A DNA stretch of 64,000 nt, from positions 1-64,000 of the forward strand of contig JAYGEX010000019.1 of the NCBI GenBank assembly GCA_046582185.1. Reading direction: 5' to 3'. Shown here in pieces: positions 1-9,616 of this stretch (position 1 is the stretch's first letter; each line of letters begins with the position of its first letter). This DNA comes from GCA-002726655 sp046582185 (GTDB taxonomy: Bacteria > Pseudomonadota > Gammaproteobacteria > Pseudomonadales > Azotimanducaceae). The notes below the pieces were generated by a model that was given only the letters and a program-made list of their open reading frames with translations, ran no database searches and had not been told where the DNA came from. Both the position numbers and the translations under genes were made by a program.

Positions 1-540
1 AATCATAAAATCCTATAGGGATTGTCCAGATCGTCCGAAGCAAGTTGGCGAGCCGCTTCAATAACAAAGCACTGACGCCCTTTTCCATAACTACTAAGAT
101 GTCTTCTCATGCCTTCATCAAGTTGGTATCCATGCTTGCTATTGCTTGCTATTGCTTGGTTTGTGACAATAACCAAACAGGTCGAGAATAGGAATTATAA
201 AGCATGTTTTGCCGCGAATACAAAAGTATCTTCATAGGCATGGTTCGTTAGAATTAACGTAATCAGTGATTTGATTTATGTTCATTGCTCGATTCCTTTA
301 GAAAAGTCAGTGGGGCTGCAGTAACTTATTGCAGTGGTTCAAATTAGGCTTGTCCGAACGCATTCAAATATTAATCAAGCAAAAGACTTAGAAAAGTTGC
401 GACACAATCATAGGTAAGCCTGCAATTGCCACGAACCAGCAGAGTGGTCTGATCATTGGACACGCCAGCTGCATGAGCAATAAGCACGATCATCCCAAAC
501 AACACCAAGTTTACCTGCAAATTCGCTGTAACCAAAATAT
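1..540. other. intergenic stretch without a recognisable gene
   Basis: No reading frame here gives a protein I recognise, and frames are short and broken. The only structure seen is a small 10-bp direct repeat at about 133-158. A 70-residue open frame on the minus strand (371-583) overlaps the 3' end of the transposase remnant and looks like chance. This is probably degraded sequence beside an old insertion. Confidence 0.4.
133..158. repeat. 10-bp tandem repeat, about 2.6 copies
   Basis: The unit TGCTTGCTAT occurs twice in a row followed by a partial third copy. It is one of about ten short tandem arrays in the spacers of this window, each with its own unit. Confidence 0.6.
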
Positions 541-797
541 CGGTGGGAGTCAAGCTAGTTGACACGTCTCTGTGTAACATCATGCTGCTTTTTTCACCTC
601 TTCCGCCTCCGGTTTCTCGTTCCGTGGGTTGAGTGATACTGACTTCACTTGCAGCGAGTTCCTTGTCTCACCAGACCAGCGTTCTGGATGACGCTCCCTG
701 GCAGCTTCGTATACTCGCTTGCGCTCTTCCGGGATGCCAACGTCGTCACCTCTGGGCCCTAACGGGCGTTTTCCGCGTTCACTTGCATTGTTCCCCT
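541..797 (-). mobile_element. IS3-family transposase C-terminal remnant
   Basis: Reading the minus strand from about 797 to a TGA at 580-582 gives about 70 residues that include GDD, then ARERHPERWSG and TRN, then LNP and a charged tail. The HPERWSG-TRN...LNP pattern is the typical end of IS3-family OrfB transposases. The bases just past the stop (CAACTAGCTTGAC, minus strand) resemble the 3' end of such elements. The frame is broken upstream of 797, and no DDE catalytic core, OrfA or second terminal repeat is visible. It is therefore a dead fragment, not a working insertion sequence. Confidence 0.55.
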
Positions 798-939
798 AGG
801 TTGGTTCTCTCAGTGGCAGCGAAGTGCTTGCAATGTGTTACATACGTGGAGGCAGAGCTGTGTTGCTAGTCCATCAACACCGTCACGATAACGCCAGGCG
901 CAATCTTAACGCGTGATGTAGTTGATTCTTAAGGTAGAT

Positions 940-2166
940 TCAACTGGTTATGCCGGAGTCCTCCAGCCGCTTGCGGTCGTTAGCATCCAGGCCGAGTTCT
1001 TCTAAGATCTGATTAGTGTGCTGGCCGAGACTGGGCGCTGCGGTTCTGACTCTGGTCGGTGTGCGTGAGAACTTGACAGCCGGACCTGTTATGGGCGCGA
1101 TGACTCCATTGCCGAACTTGGTGGGTTGGAGCATGTCTCTCTCAAGGATGTGAGGGTCTTTAGCTGCCTCTGTAAATGTTTGAACCGGTGCAATAGGTAG
1201 TCCGTGAGCTAGAAAAATGTCCATTGCCTGGGCACGCGTACGTTCCGCGAGCCAGTCGCCGAGCAGCATATTGCAGACATCGCGATTTTCAGCGCGCGCT
1301 TCGCGAGTTGAGAAGGTCGGGTTGTCAGCAAGGTCGGGTTGCCCAAGGATCTCCACGATCTTACCCCAGTGTGCATCCAGCAATATGCCTACATACACCG
1401 GCCCATCCTGACAGCTGTAAACATTTGCGGGTGCCGCAAACCCGAACTCATTACCCATACGACCAGGCGATACACCCATAGCACCTAAAGTGGGCAGACC
1501 ATTGCACTGGAATAGCATGGAATCCAGCAGAGCGACGTCCACATGTTGTCCCTCTCCTGTCTGATCTCGATGACGTAATGCTGCCATTGCCCCTATTGCG
1601 CCATGCAGTCCCCCGAGGTCGTCTGCAAGAAACGTCCCTGCTTTGGTCGGTGGCCCATCCGGTGAGCCGTTAACCGACATGAATCCTGAGGCTGCCTGGG
1701 CAAGAGGGTCATAGCCTGCACCTTCGTGTCGAGGGCCAAATTGTCCCCAGCCCGTGATGGATACGTAGACGATGTCAGGTTTGACCGTGCAAATTTCCTC
1801 GTAACCAAGGCCGTACCGCTGCATGGTGCCAACCTTGAAGTTCTCCAGCATAATGTCGGCACTGCGTGCCAGTTCCAGGCAGACCTCACGACCCTCCGCT
1901 TGTCGAATATCGAGTGTGAGGGCGCGCTTGTTGCGATTCACTGTCGCGTGTGCAAAACCGACGTCGGTGCCAGGGAGTAGGGGAAGGATAGCCCGACCTA
2001 CGTCACCCGATGGAATTTCCACCTTGATCACATCGGCTCCCAGGTCCGCCAATACGGCGCCGCACATGGGGCCTGCCCAGGTCGTCGTAACCTCCAGTAC
2101 TCGTATTCCTGCCAATGGACCGGCTAAGTCTGTACGTGCATTGCGATAGAATTCGTCCTTTTGCAT
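940..2166 (-). CDS. CaiB/BaiF family CoA-transferase (class III)
   Basis: 408 residues, the normal length for class III CoA-transferases, which move CoA between organic acids through an aspartyl-CoA intermediate. The N-terminal signature is present (GPLAGIRVLE, then WAGPMCG, LADLGADVIKVE, residues 16-50). The catalytic Asp is likely D153 in GAGYDPLAQA. The start has a good ribosome site, AGGAG seven bases upstream. It stands alone, with no acyl-CoA dehydrogenase beside it, so the acid substrate cannot be told. Family assignment is secure; the exact reaction (carnitine, formyl, succinyl or other CoA transfer) is open. Confidence 0.9.
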   Translation of the reverse strand: MQKDEFYRNARTDLAGPLAGIRVLEVTTTWAGPMCGAVLADLGADVIKVEIPSGDVGRAILPLLPGTDVGFAHATVNRNKRALTLDIRQAEGREVCLELARSADIMLENFKVGTMQRYGLGYEEICTVKPDIVYVSITGWGQFGPRHEGAGYDPLAQAASGFMSVNGSPDGPPTKAGTFLADDLGGLHGAIGAMAALRHRDQTGEGQHVDVALLDSMLFQCNGLPTLGAMGVSPGRMGNEFGFAAPANVYSCQDGPVYVGILLDAHWGKIVEILGQPDLADNPTFSTREARAENRDVCNMLLGDWLAERTRAQAMDIFLAHGLPIAPVQTFTEAAKDPHILERDMLQPTKFGNGVIAPITGPAVKFSRTPTRVRTAAPSLGQHTNQILEELGLDANDRKRLEDSGITS

Positions 2167-2253
2167 GCCCTACTCCTGATAGTCTGAAATGAGTCTAACG
2201 GAGTGTGATTACATTAGACACAGGGCGTATGGGATTTGAACTCAGGATGCCCA

Positions 2254-2421
2254 TCAAACCAGATCCAAATTGTCTTGGAGAAAAGCCCCCGGTGGTTTTG
2301 GGAACATTAGCAACTCGAATTCGTGGAAGCCTTCAGACTTGAAGTGGATACGGTCGTCGCCGCAAATCCAGATGCCCGGATATACACCTGAACATATATG
2401 ATCAGGTCTGGTTTGCCCTCG
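2254..2421 (-). other. short open frame, possible gene remnant, in a 488-base spacer
   Basis: The spacer between the CoA-transferase start and truA holds no clear gene. One minus-strand frame (55 codons, no ATG, ending TGA at 2254-2256) reads protein-like, with the stretch EGFHEFELLMFPKPPG near its end. A second, overlapping frame (2307-2498) starts with ATG but has low-complexity content. I recognise neither. The first may be the tail of a lost gene. Confidence 0.2.
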
Positions 2422-2654
2422 TTAGATGACATGTACTGAAGGTATCGAAAAATGGCGCTATCGGCCAACTCCAGACATTTTCGATTCTCATGTACCATTC
2501 ATACCACCATTATAGAGGTGAGTTATGGCAACTGTAAGCTTGAAGGGTAGACACCCTACCTTGAGGCCTAAAGTCGAAGCTCACAAGCCAAGAACCTTGG
2601 TCAACGATTTCCGATAGACTGCACGCCAATCGAGTCTTAGAAGATCTGCTAAAT

Positions 2655-3455
2655 ATGCAGCCATTGCTATACCACTACAGAGTTGTAATTTCCTACAAGG
2701 GGAGCCATTATTTTGGTTGGCAGGACTTAGGTGATAACGGAAAAAAACCTACGGTTCAATTTTCAATCACACAAGTCTTAAGAAGAATCTGCAAGTTCGC
2801 GGATTGTAGAGTTTCCGCAGCCAGCAGAACAGACGCAGGCGTTCACGCCAGAGGTCAGGTGGCCAAGCTTTCCATTAGTATGGATATTCCCGCCGAGAAA
2901 CTTCAGCTTGGCATGAATTCTCTTCTACCAGATGACATCCGGATTGAGGAGTGCGTGCACTGCTCAGCGCAATTCAGCGCTAACCGGGACAGTGTCAGCA
3001 AAATCTATCGTTACTATTTTTCTTTGGATGAGGTGAGTACGCCATTGCTTAACGACATCGTTGCGCACGTTGATCTATGCAATGGCCCCCAGAACGACAA
3101 AACATTAAAACTTGAGACAATGTACCAAGCCTGCGAACACTTTATCGGCGAATATGACTTCTATAGTTTTTCAGTCAATAACAAACAGGTTAAATCTACC
3201 GTCCGCAGGATCTTGCGACTTGAACTACGACCAGCGGGGTTTTCTGACATCACCAACAACACCCATTACTTCGAGATAGAAGGCAGTGGCTTTTTAAGGC
3301 AGATGATTCGATATATTGTGGGTGCACTATTTGAATTAGCGAGAGGCAATATTGATATTGCAGAGATAGACTCTGCATTGCGCCAACACAATGAGAAAAA
3401 GCTCAGCGCGAAGGCTAAAGCCCGAGGGCTACACTTAATACAGATTAACTACTAA
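2655..3455 (+). CDS. truA: TruA-like tRNA pseudouridine synthase
   Basis: 266 residues, close to the usual 260-270 of TruA, which makes pseudouridine at positions 38-40 of the tRNA anticodon arm. The catalytic Asp is D60 within SRTDAGVHA. The N-terminal GW-Q element is present but carries an insertion (GWQDLGDNGKKPTVQ), and the C-terminal GFLRQMIRYIVGAL motif is intact. The gene is AT-richer than its surroundings, has only a weak ribosome site (GAAG), and sits next to a truncated integrase rather than in the usual asd/accD neighbourhood. It could be the sole truA or a transferred extra copy; the family call itself is firm. Confidence 0.85.
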   Translation: MQPLLYHYRVVISYKGSHYFGWQDLGDNGKKPTVQFSITQVLRRICKFADCRVSAASRTDAGVHARGQVAKLSISMDIPAEKLQLGMNSLLPDDIRIEECVHCSAQFSANRDSVSKIYRYYFSLDEVSTPLLNDIVAHVDLCNGPQNDKTLKLETMYQACEHFIGEYDFYSFSVNNKQVKSTVRRILRLELRPAGFSDITNNTHYFEIEGSGFLRQMIRYIVGALFELARGNIDIAEIDSALRQHNEKKLSAKAKARGLHLIQINY

Positions 3456-3754
3456 CAACGTTGATCAGTGTATAGGGTATCACCACGTAAACTTTCACTA
3501 CTCTGACACCCTATCATCGCACCTGTTGTGTGTAAGCCTGCGACTCAACATCACTACAGTCATTGATCTATTAATCGAAAACCGCGGAACACGGCCTTAG
3601 ATTTGAACGAATCATTGCAATAGTCATAATGGCATAGCAATAAACAAGCGGTAAATAAAATCAAACATATCCTCTCTTAAGAACCCCACAACCCCTACAT
3701 ATCAGCGTTTTCGAGGAAGCTAAGCTTTATCTCCCTGAGATAAGTCTTAACTAA

Positions 3755-3796
3755 TTCTGTCAAATATCTGTCAATCATATGCAGAATTTGACAGAA
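3755..3796. repeat. 11-bp inverted repeat before the integrase gene
   Basis: TTCTGTCAAAT at 3755-3765 is matched by its exact reverse complement ATTTGACAGAA at 3786-3796, with a further TCTGTCAA half-copy between them. It lies just upstream of the integrase start. Arm-type or core-type recombinase sites and repressor operators both look like this; which one cannot be decided. The rest of the 366-base spacer before the integrase shows only a short hairpin near 3725-3744. Confidence 0.45.
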
Positions 3797-3822
3797 ATAT
3801 GACAACTTTAACGGAGACAATC

Positions 3823-4599
3823 ATGCGGGATATAAAAACGAAATACGGTTTAGTAAGACTAAATAATTGGGGAAAGGGGAATTGCTATCAAATAACAGTT
3901 GACCCCTTATATGACCTACCAGAAAACAAGCGACGACTAAGGGGAAACATACCAATTCATGTAGAAACCAAAAAAGAAAAAGAATGGGTATTACACTCTA
4001 TTGAAACCAAAATGGAGCAGGTAATTAAGAAAAGACCGACTGCTCAATATAGACCCATACCTTTTATCAAAAATCACTACTTTGATTATATGGATACCCA
4101 AGCCCTAACGGGTGCATCGCTACCTACGAGATCTAACTGGACTGAATACAAAGTATATTTAGACAAACTGGCTATCAATAATCACCTAATACCTTTTATT
4201 AGAGAATACGGTTTAGATTGGGACGATTTCAATATGAGGAATATGTCTATCTTTAAAGATTGGCTAACTGCTAAGGGATTATCTGATAGAACAATTCAGG
4301 TTTACAAAGGCTCCTACAATCTACTATTTCGCGAGGCAATCAAACATGACTTGATGGACGATTTGCCGAAATATCCCAAACTTAATGATTCCCCTAAAAA
4401 GCACGGCATTAGATTAACTGCCTATGGCAGAGCAGATGATGACATGATTAGGGGCTTGATTGCATCACCTCAGCGCAAGCTTTTTCGTCTATATCGATGT
4501 TTGTACGTGACATGCACCTATAATACACCACGCATGCGAAAATCAATTTGTCCTCGTTGCGGTTCGTTTCCTTATCGTTCCGGAACTGGAGTATCCTAA
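3823..4599 (+). pseudogene. tyrosine recombinase (phage-type integrase), C-terminus lost
   Basis: The reading frame begins with GGAG six bases before ATG 3823 and encodes an integrase N-terminus: an arm-binding-like segment, then a SAM-like core-binding domain (about residues 90-190, with LTAKGLSDRTIQVYKGSY). The Arg-His-Arg-Tyr catalytic domain never appears. After about position 4450 the frame runs into sequence that is the leader of the downstream dioxygenase and stops by chance at 4599. This fits deletion of the 3' half of an element. Base composition here is clearly AT-richer than the flanks, consistent with transfer. Confidence 0.7.
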
Positions 4600-4622
4600 C
4601 CCGCATGACGCGAGGATTATCT

Positions 4623-5645
4623 ATGAGCAAGTTAAGAATCGAATCCGTCCCGAAGAAGACATTCGGCGCCGTTGTCAGCAATGTGCGACTTGCTGATCTG
4701 AAGCCAGATGAAGTTGTCACTATCAAAAACGCCTTTCTTGAATTCGGATTTCTGATTTTTCCCGATCAGTTTTTGTCGGACGAAGAGAACATTACATTTG
4801 GTAAGCATTTCGGCGAGTTGGAATTTGGCGCCTTACCTATGGCTAACCAGGAAAAACACAAAGACGGCACCTATGGCAAGATCATCCCCATGGAAACGCA
4901 ACGAATGCGGACTAACGTCGGTAACGAAGCCTGGCACACCGATTCAACCTATTGGCCGATCAGCAGCAAGTGCGCCATGCTGTCCGCGGTGAGTGTGCCC
5001 GATGAAGACGGTGAAACTGAACTTGCTGATATGAGAGCAGGCTATGCCGCGCTTGATCAGGCTACAAAAGATCGTATTGCACATTTGAGTGCTTACCATT
5101 CAACTCAGTTTTCCCAAGCTAACGACCTAGGTGATTTTCCTCCTGTGGTGGAAGCTACTATCTATCATGGTGAAGCGTATTTGCGCCCGTTGGTGAAAAC
5201 TCATCCCGAAACGGGCGTAAAGAACCTGTTTGTTGGACGCCATGCGTTTGGTATTCCTAATCTTCCGAGAGAGGAAGGTCGTGCTCTATTACAGTCACTG
5301 GTGGAGTTTGTGGTCTCGGACCCGCGCCGGGTTTACAGCCATCAATGGAAAGTTGGCGATACTCTCATTTGGGACAATCGCGCACTTCTGCATCGGGCGC
5401 TTCCGTATGACTATAGCAAAGCGCGTGTGCTGACTGGCACTCGTATCGCCGGGGACCCGGAATCAGAGCTGGCATATTATCCGACCGATGCGGCCGCTCA
5501 AGGCGGTCGTGACGCCTTGGCGGCAGAGCTTGGCCATCTGCGTAAGGAGACAAAGAATAGAAAATTCGGTGCTGCTACAGCCATCAAAAAAGGGCCATCA
5601 ACGCCGGCCATTAGTACGAGCCACAAAGGCGTATCGACTTCCTAA
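4623..5645 (+). CDS. TauD/TfdA family Fe(II)/2-oxoglutarate dioxygenase
   Basis: 340 residues from ATG 4623, chosen because GAGG lies eight bases upstream; in-frame starts at 4548 and 4605 lack this support. The iron-binding triad is visible: H105 and D107 in WHTDSTY and H257 in DNRALLHRA, with the 2-oxoglutarate-binding Arg at about R268. Members hydroxylate taurine, alkyl sulfates, phenoxy acids or other small acids. The C-terminal tail of about 50 residues is longer than in TauD. There is no transporter or desulfonation partner next to it, so the substrate is unknown. Its stop overlaps the convergent yejE stop. Confidence 0.9.
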   Translation: MSKLRIESVPKKTFGAVVSNVRLADLKPDEVVTIKNAFLEFGFLIFPDQFLSDEENITFGKHFGELEFGALPMANQEKHKDGTYGKIIPMETQRMRTNVGNEAWHTDSTYWPISSKCAMLSAVSVPDEDGETELADMRAGYAALDQATKDRIAHLSAYHSTQFSQANDLGDFPPVVEATIYHGEAYLRPLVKTHPETGVKNLFVGRHAFGIPNLPREEGRALLQSLVEFVVSDPRRVYSHQWKVGDTLIWDNRALLHRALPYDYSKARVLTGTRIAGDPESELAYYPTDAAAQGGRDALAAELGHLRKETKNRKFGAATAIKKGPSTPAISTSHKGVSTS

Positions 5646-6667
5646 TCACTCGCAACAGAACGACGGGGATCAAGCGCATCGCGGATCGCTTCGCCGGTAA
5701 AAATCAGCAACATCAACATGGTCGCCAGAGACAGGAAGGTTGCAATACCAATCCAGGGGGCGTGCAAGTTAGCCTTCGCTGCCGATAATAACCTTCCAAA
5801 AGATGGAGAATCCGGCGGCAGGCCAAACCCAAGAAAGTCGAGGGCCGTCAGTGTGGCAATGGATGTATTCAGTATAAAAGGCAGATAAGTTAAAGTTGCC
5901 ACCATGGCATTTGGCAGGATGTGGCGTGACATAATGACGCGGTCGCTAACCCCTAAGCTGCGAGCGGCACGTACAAACTCAAAGTTGCGCGTTCTCAGGA
6001 ATTCCGCACGCACCACGCCAACGAGAGTCATCCATGACAACATGGAGAGGATGCCTAATAACCAAAATACGTTAGGCTCTACGATGCTGGCGAGAATTAT
6101 CAATATGAAAAGCGCAGGTAGTCCAGACCAAATTTCAACCAATCGTTGTCCGAATAGATCAATTAACCCACCGAAATAACCTTGTAACGCGCCCACCATA
6201 ATACCGAGACATGATGTAATAATCGTCAGCGAAAACCCAAAGATAACCGACAGCCTAAAAGCATAGATCAATTTGGCGAAGACATCGGTGCTCGCACCAT
6301 CGGTACCTAACCAGTGTTCAGCATCAGGTGGGTGCGGATACGGTGGCGCCAGGTCCCAATCGATGGTATCAAAGCTGAAACGTACCATCGGCCAGATGGC
6401 CCAGCCCCTTTTGTCAATCATGTCCAAGACAAATGGGTCAAGATATTCTGCTTCAGTTTCCATAACACCGCCAATTCCTTCCTCTGAATAACTAAACCAG
6501 ACAGGGAGAAAAAGATCGCCATCAATGGCCATCACAATAGGCTTGTCGTTCGCAATAAACTCGGCAAAAAGAGAGAGTGTGAACAGCGTGGCAAAAATAC
6601 AGAGCGAGTAATAACCTCGTTTATTGGCTTTGAAAATGGCGAGTCTGCGTTGGTTAATCGGACTCAT
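5642..6667 (-). CDS. yejE: peptide/microcin C-type ABC transporter permease YejE
   Basis: 341 residues from ATG 6667, which follows the yejB stop by four bases and has AGGAA upstream; an earlier in-frame start at 6706 would overlap yejB. One N-terminal helix (about residues 20-40), a large periplasmic loop with WLGTDGASTDV, then the BPD-type permease domain with five helices and the EAA-like loop (ARSLGVSDRVIMSRHILPNA). The length equals that of Escherichia coli YejE. Last gene of the yejFABE-order operon on this strand; forms the inner-membrane channel with YejB. Confidence 0.9.
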   Translation of the reverse strand: MSPINQRRLAIFKANKRGYYSLCIFATLFTLSLFAEFIANDKPIVMAIDGDLFLPVWFSYSEEGIGGVMETEAEYLDPFVLDMIDKRGWAIWPMVRFSFDTIDWDLAPPYPHPPDAEHWLGTDGASTDVFAKLIYAFRLSVIFGFSLTIITSCLGIMVGALQGYFGGLIDLFGQRLVEIWSGLPALFILIILASIVEPNVFWLLGILSMLSWMTLVGVVRAEFLRTRNFEFVRAARSLGVSDRVIMSRHILPNAMVATLTYLPFILNTSIATLTALDFLGFGLPPDSPSFGRLLSAAKANLHAPWIGIATFLSLATMLMLLIFTGEAIRDALDPRRSVASD

Positions 6668-6671
6668 TTTT

Positions 6672-7748
6672 TTAATTCCTCGACTCGAAGTCAATCCTGG
6701 GATCAATGCCGACGTAGACCAGATCGCCGATCAATTGCATGACAAGGCCAATCAAGGTGAAGCTGAACATGGTACCGAAAAGGATGGGATAATCTCTTTT
6801 AACAATTGCATCGAAACCCAATAAACCGATACCGTCCAGGGAGAAGATGACTTCAATCAGCAGGGCGCCAGTGAAGAGAATGCCAATAAACGCAGCAGGG
6901 AAGCCGGCAACGACAATTAACATGGCATTACGAAAGATGTGGCCATATAACACGCGTCTCTCCGTTAGCCCTTTTGCCCGGGCAGTAAGGACAAACTGTT
7001 TGTTCAACTCTTCCAGAAAGCTGTTTTTAGTGAGCATGGTCAGTGTGGCGAAACCGCTTGCGGTTAATGCTGCTAACGGCAGAGCAAGATGCCAGAAATA
7101 GTCCTTTATTTGCTGCCAGAGAGACAGATCATCAAAGTTTTCTGAATACAGGCCGCGTAAGGGGAAAATATCAAAGTAGGAGCCCCCGGCAAAAACAACA
7201 ATCAAGATGATGGCAAACAAAAAGCCAGGAATTGCATAAGCGGTGAAAATGACAAGGCTGGTCCAGATATCAAAACCTAATCCATGGCGAACAGCTTTTG
7301 CGACCCCAAGTGGAACCGAGATGCTGTAGATCAACAGCAAGGACCACAAGCCCAGTGATATCGTAACCGGTAGCCGCTCCAGTACCAGGTCAACTACCGG
7401 ACGATCCTGGAAATAACTGTAACCAAAGTCCAGGGTCATGTAGTTAAGCATCATATCGACAAAACGCTCATGGGCAGGTTTGTCAAAACCAAACTGTTTC
7501 TCCAGTTGCGCTACCATTGCAGGGTCCAATCCTGAAGCACCGGTGTAACCACTGTCGTCGGCAACGCCCATGGAGTCTGCCGATGAAATCGAGGCGGTGG
7601 ATGAAAAACTGCCAAATCCGGTGGCCTGGGCCAAGGCCTGTTCAACGGGCCCGCCCGGGGCGAATTGTATAATCGTAAAGTTAATAAGCATGATGCCAAA
7701 CAGGGTTGGCAAAATGAGCAATAGTCGTTTGAGCAGATAAATCGCCAT
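6672..7748 (-). CDS. yejB: ABC transporter permease YejB
   Basis: 358 residues with a first helix at the N-terminus, a periplasmic region rich in Gly/Ser (about residues 45-75) and a BPD permease domain carrying the cytoplasmic EAA-type loop (LTARAKGLTERRVLYGHIFRNA). It is the partner of YejE in a type I importer of oligopeptides and peptide-nucleotide antibiotics in enterobacteria. Its ATG overlaps the end of yejA by one base, so the two are translationally coupled. Assignment rests on domain type, gene order and size. Confidence 0.9.
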   Translation of the reverse strand: MAIYLLKRLLLILPTLFGIMLINFTIIQFAPGGPVEQALAQATGFGSFSSTASISSADSMGVADDSGYTGASGLDPAMVAQLEKQFGFDKPAHERFVDMMLNYMTLDFGYSYFQDRPVVDLVLERLPVTISLGLWSLLLIYSISVPLGVAKAVRHGLGFDIWTSLVIFTAYAIPGFLFAIILIVVFAGGSYFDIFPLRGLYSENFDDLSLWQQIKDYFWHLALPLAALTASGFATLTMLTKNSFLEELNKQFVLTARAKGLTERRVLYGHIFRNAMLIVVAGFPAAFIGILFTGALLIEVIFSLDGIGLLGFDAIVKRDYPILFGTMFSFTLIGLVMQLIGDLVYVGIDPRIDFESRN

Positions 7749-9616
7749 CAGTTATTGCCACCGGTAAAGGCATCAACATTGGCTGCACGCTGTGCATCCC
7801 ACCACCAGGTATCAGTAAACGCCAGGCGCAGCAAACGACCCTGCTCTGGACGCCCGAATTTATCCCAATAAGCAACAGCCTGACGGGTCTTTGATGCCAT
7901 CGGACGCCAGTAGTAGTTGTGTAACATCACCCGGTCAAAGGCGCGAATTGCGGCAACATAGTGATCCCAGGTAGAGGCCTTGGTGATGGCATCGATTAGC
8001 GAATCGATGGCAGGATCTTTCAGATTGGACCAGTTGGAGCCATAAGCCTTATCGGCCTCAGAGCTGGAAAAAGAGTTCTTGATCAGCAAGGTAGGAATGT
8101 TGTTTGGCAAAAACCAGACAGCCCCGCCGTCAAAGTCGCCCAAGCGCATTCGATAGAGCCAATTTGAAATCTCTGGCGACTTGATGGTCGAGGTGATGCC
8201 CAATCTCTTCAATATCTGGGTATAAGGAATAAATGAAGCAGCAAGAGCGGGGGATACAGCAATAAAGCGAATGTGGAATAGTTCGCCTGTCCTGCCATGG
8301 ACGAGTATTTTATCCTTGATAACCCAGCCCGCCTGTTTTAACAGATCGGCGGCTTCGAGCAGGTTTTCTCTCGACCATCCCGCCCCAACGTTAGGTTGCG
8401 GTGCATAGGGTCTTGTAAAAACAGTCGCCGGAATCTGATCGCTTAACGGTTGGAGCAATTCCAGTTCAAGTTTGCTGGGCATACCCGTTGCAGCAAGCTC
8501 TGAATCATGAAAAAAACTCAAGGCGTGATCATAGAAGTTGTATGATCGTTTTCTGGCCCAGACCATATCGGTCATCAACCAGAGTGCTTTTCTTACCCTG
8601 ATATCCTGAAATCGCGGTTGCGACATATTCCAGAAAATGGGCCACCAGAGCCCGCCCGGTTTAATGAGTTTCAATTTCTCCTTCTTGAGATATCCCTGGT
8701 CAAATGCGGGAAAGTTGTATTTGGCTTCCCAGGTTCTAGGTACATTCTCCACGTGAACATCAACGATGTTTCCCTTGACTGCTTCCGTTTGAATCTGATC
8801 GTCTCGAAAGTAGTCGTACTTAATGATGTCGAAATTGAATCTACCCTTATATACAGGTAAATCAGCTGCCCAATAGTCTTTTACCCTTTCATATTCAACC
8901 CAACGTCCCACTGAGAATTTTCCAATTCTGTAAGGGCCTGAACCAAGTGGTGGTTCAACGGTTGTTTTTGTAATGTCTCGGTTTTGCCAGTAATGCTTCG
9001 GCAGAATGGGCAAACCACCGAGATTAAAAACAATAGAAGGGTCGTTCCTTCTGCGCGGCTTGACCAGGAAGCGAAACTCACGCTTGCCAATTGCCTCGAT
9101 GCTGAAATCCTTAAAGGAAGCCCGAATCGTTGGCGAGGCATCATTCTGGTAAGCCGCGAAACTAAATAAAACGTCCTCTACGGTGATTGGCCGACCGTCG
9201 TGCCAACGAGCTTGCTTTCGCAACTTGAATGCAACCCAGGAATTGTCGGCAGCAACTGCAACACCTTCTGCCAGCAGACCATAATAGGTAGCAGGCTCGT
9301 CCAGCGAAGGCACCAACAAGCTATCCCAGACTAGATTCTGGTCTGTTGCCCAGAACCCGATACCCGCTGCCGGGCGGCCTTTTGCCAATATCAAATTAAA
9401 ACTATCCCAGGTGCCCATTCGCGGGATTCGCATTCGCCCGCCCTTGGGTGCACGGGCATTTACAAAGTCAAAATGTTTGAAGTCCTGGTCGTAGTGTGGC
9501 GTGGATAAGAATGCATAGGCATGTTGGTAGTTAATTAATTCCTGCGCCACCGATTGTTGACAGGCCAAGATAGACAGCAGGCAAAGCCTAGTGAGAAGAG
9601 AGGTCAAATGCTGCAC
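7748..9616 (-). CDS. yejA: peptide-binding protein YejA (SBP family 5)
   Basis: 622 residues, starting with GTG 9616. An N-terminal signal sequence runs to about residue 25; the segment SILAC could be a weak lipobox, so either a periplasmic or a lipid-anchored form is possible. The family 5 substrate-binding fold follows, with LRKQARWHDGRPITVEDVLFS at about residues 130-150 and GSGPYRIGKF. It delivers oligopeptides to YejBE. The gene overlaps the end of yejF by 29 bases; a TTG at 9607 would shorten the overlap. The ligand is not predictable. Confidence 0.88.
   Translation of the reverse strand: MQHLTSLLTRLCLLSILACQQSVAQELINYQHAYAFLSTPHYDQDFKHFDFVNARAPKGGRMRIPRMGTWDSFNLILAKGRPAAGIGFWATDQNLVWDSLLVPSLDEPATYYGLLAEGVAVAADNSWVAFKLRKQARWHDGRPITVEDVLFSFAAYQNDASPTIRASFKDFSIEAIGKREFRFLVKPRRRNDPSIVFNLGGLPILPKHYWQNRDITKTTVEPPLGSGPYRIGKFSVGRWVEYERVKDYWAADLPVYKGRFNFDIIKYDYFRDDQIQTEAVKGNIVDVHVENVPRTWEAKYNFPAFDQGYLKKEKLKLIKPGGLWWPIFWNMSQPRFQDIRVRKALWLMTDMVWARKRSYNFYDHALSFFHDSELAATGMPSKLELELLQPLSDQIPATVFTRPYAPQPNVGAGWSRENLLEAADLLKQAGWVIKDKILVHGRTGELFHIRFIAVSPALAASFIPYTQILKRLGITSTIKSPEISNWLYRMRLGDFDGGAVWFLPNNIPTLLIKNSFSSSEADKAYGSNWSNLKDPAIDSLIDAITKASTWDHYVAAIRAFDRVMLHNYYWRPMASKTRQAVAYWDKFGRPEQGRLLRLAFTDTWWWDAQRAANVDAFTGGNN

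Noticed and set aside
371..583. 70-residue open frame on the minus strand
   Set aside because: It overlaps the transposase remnant, has no ribosome site and resembles no family.
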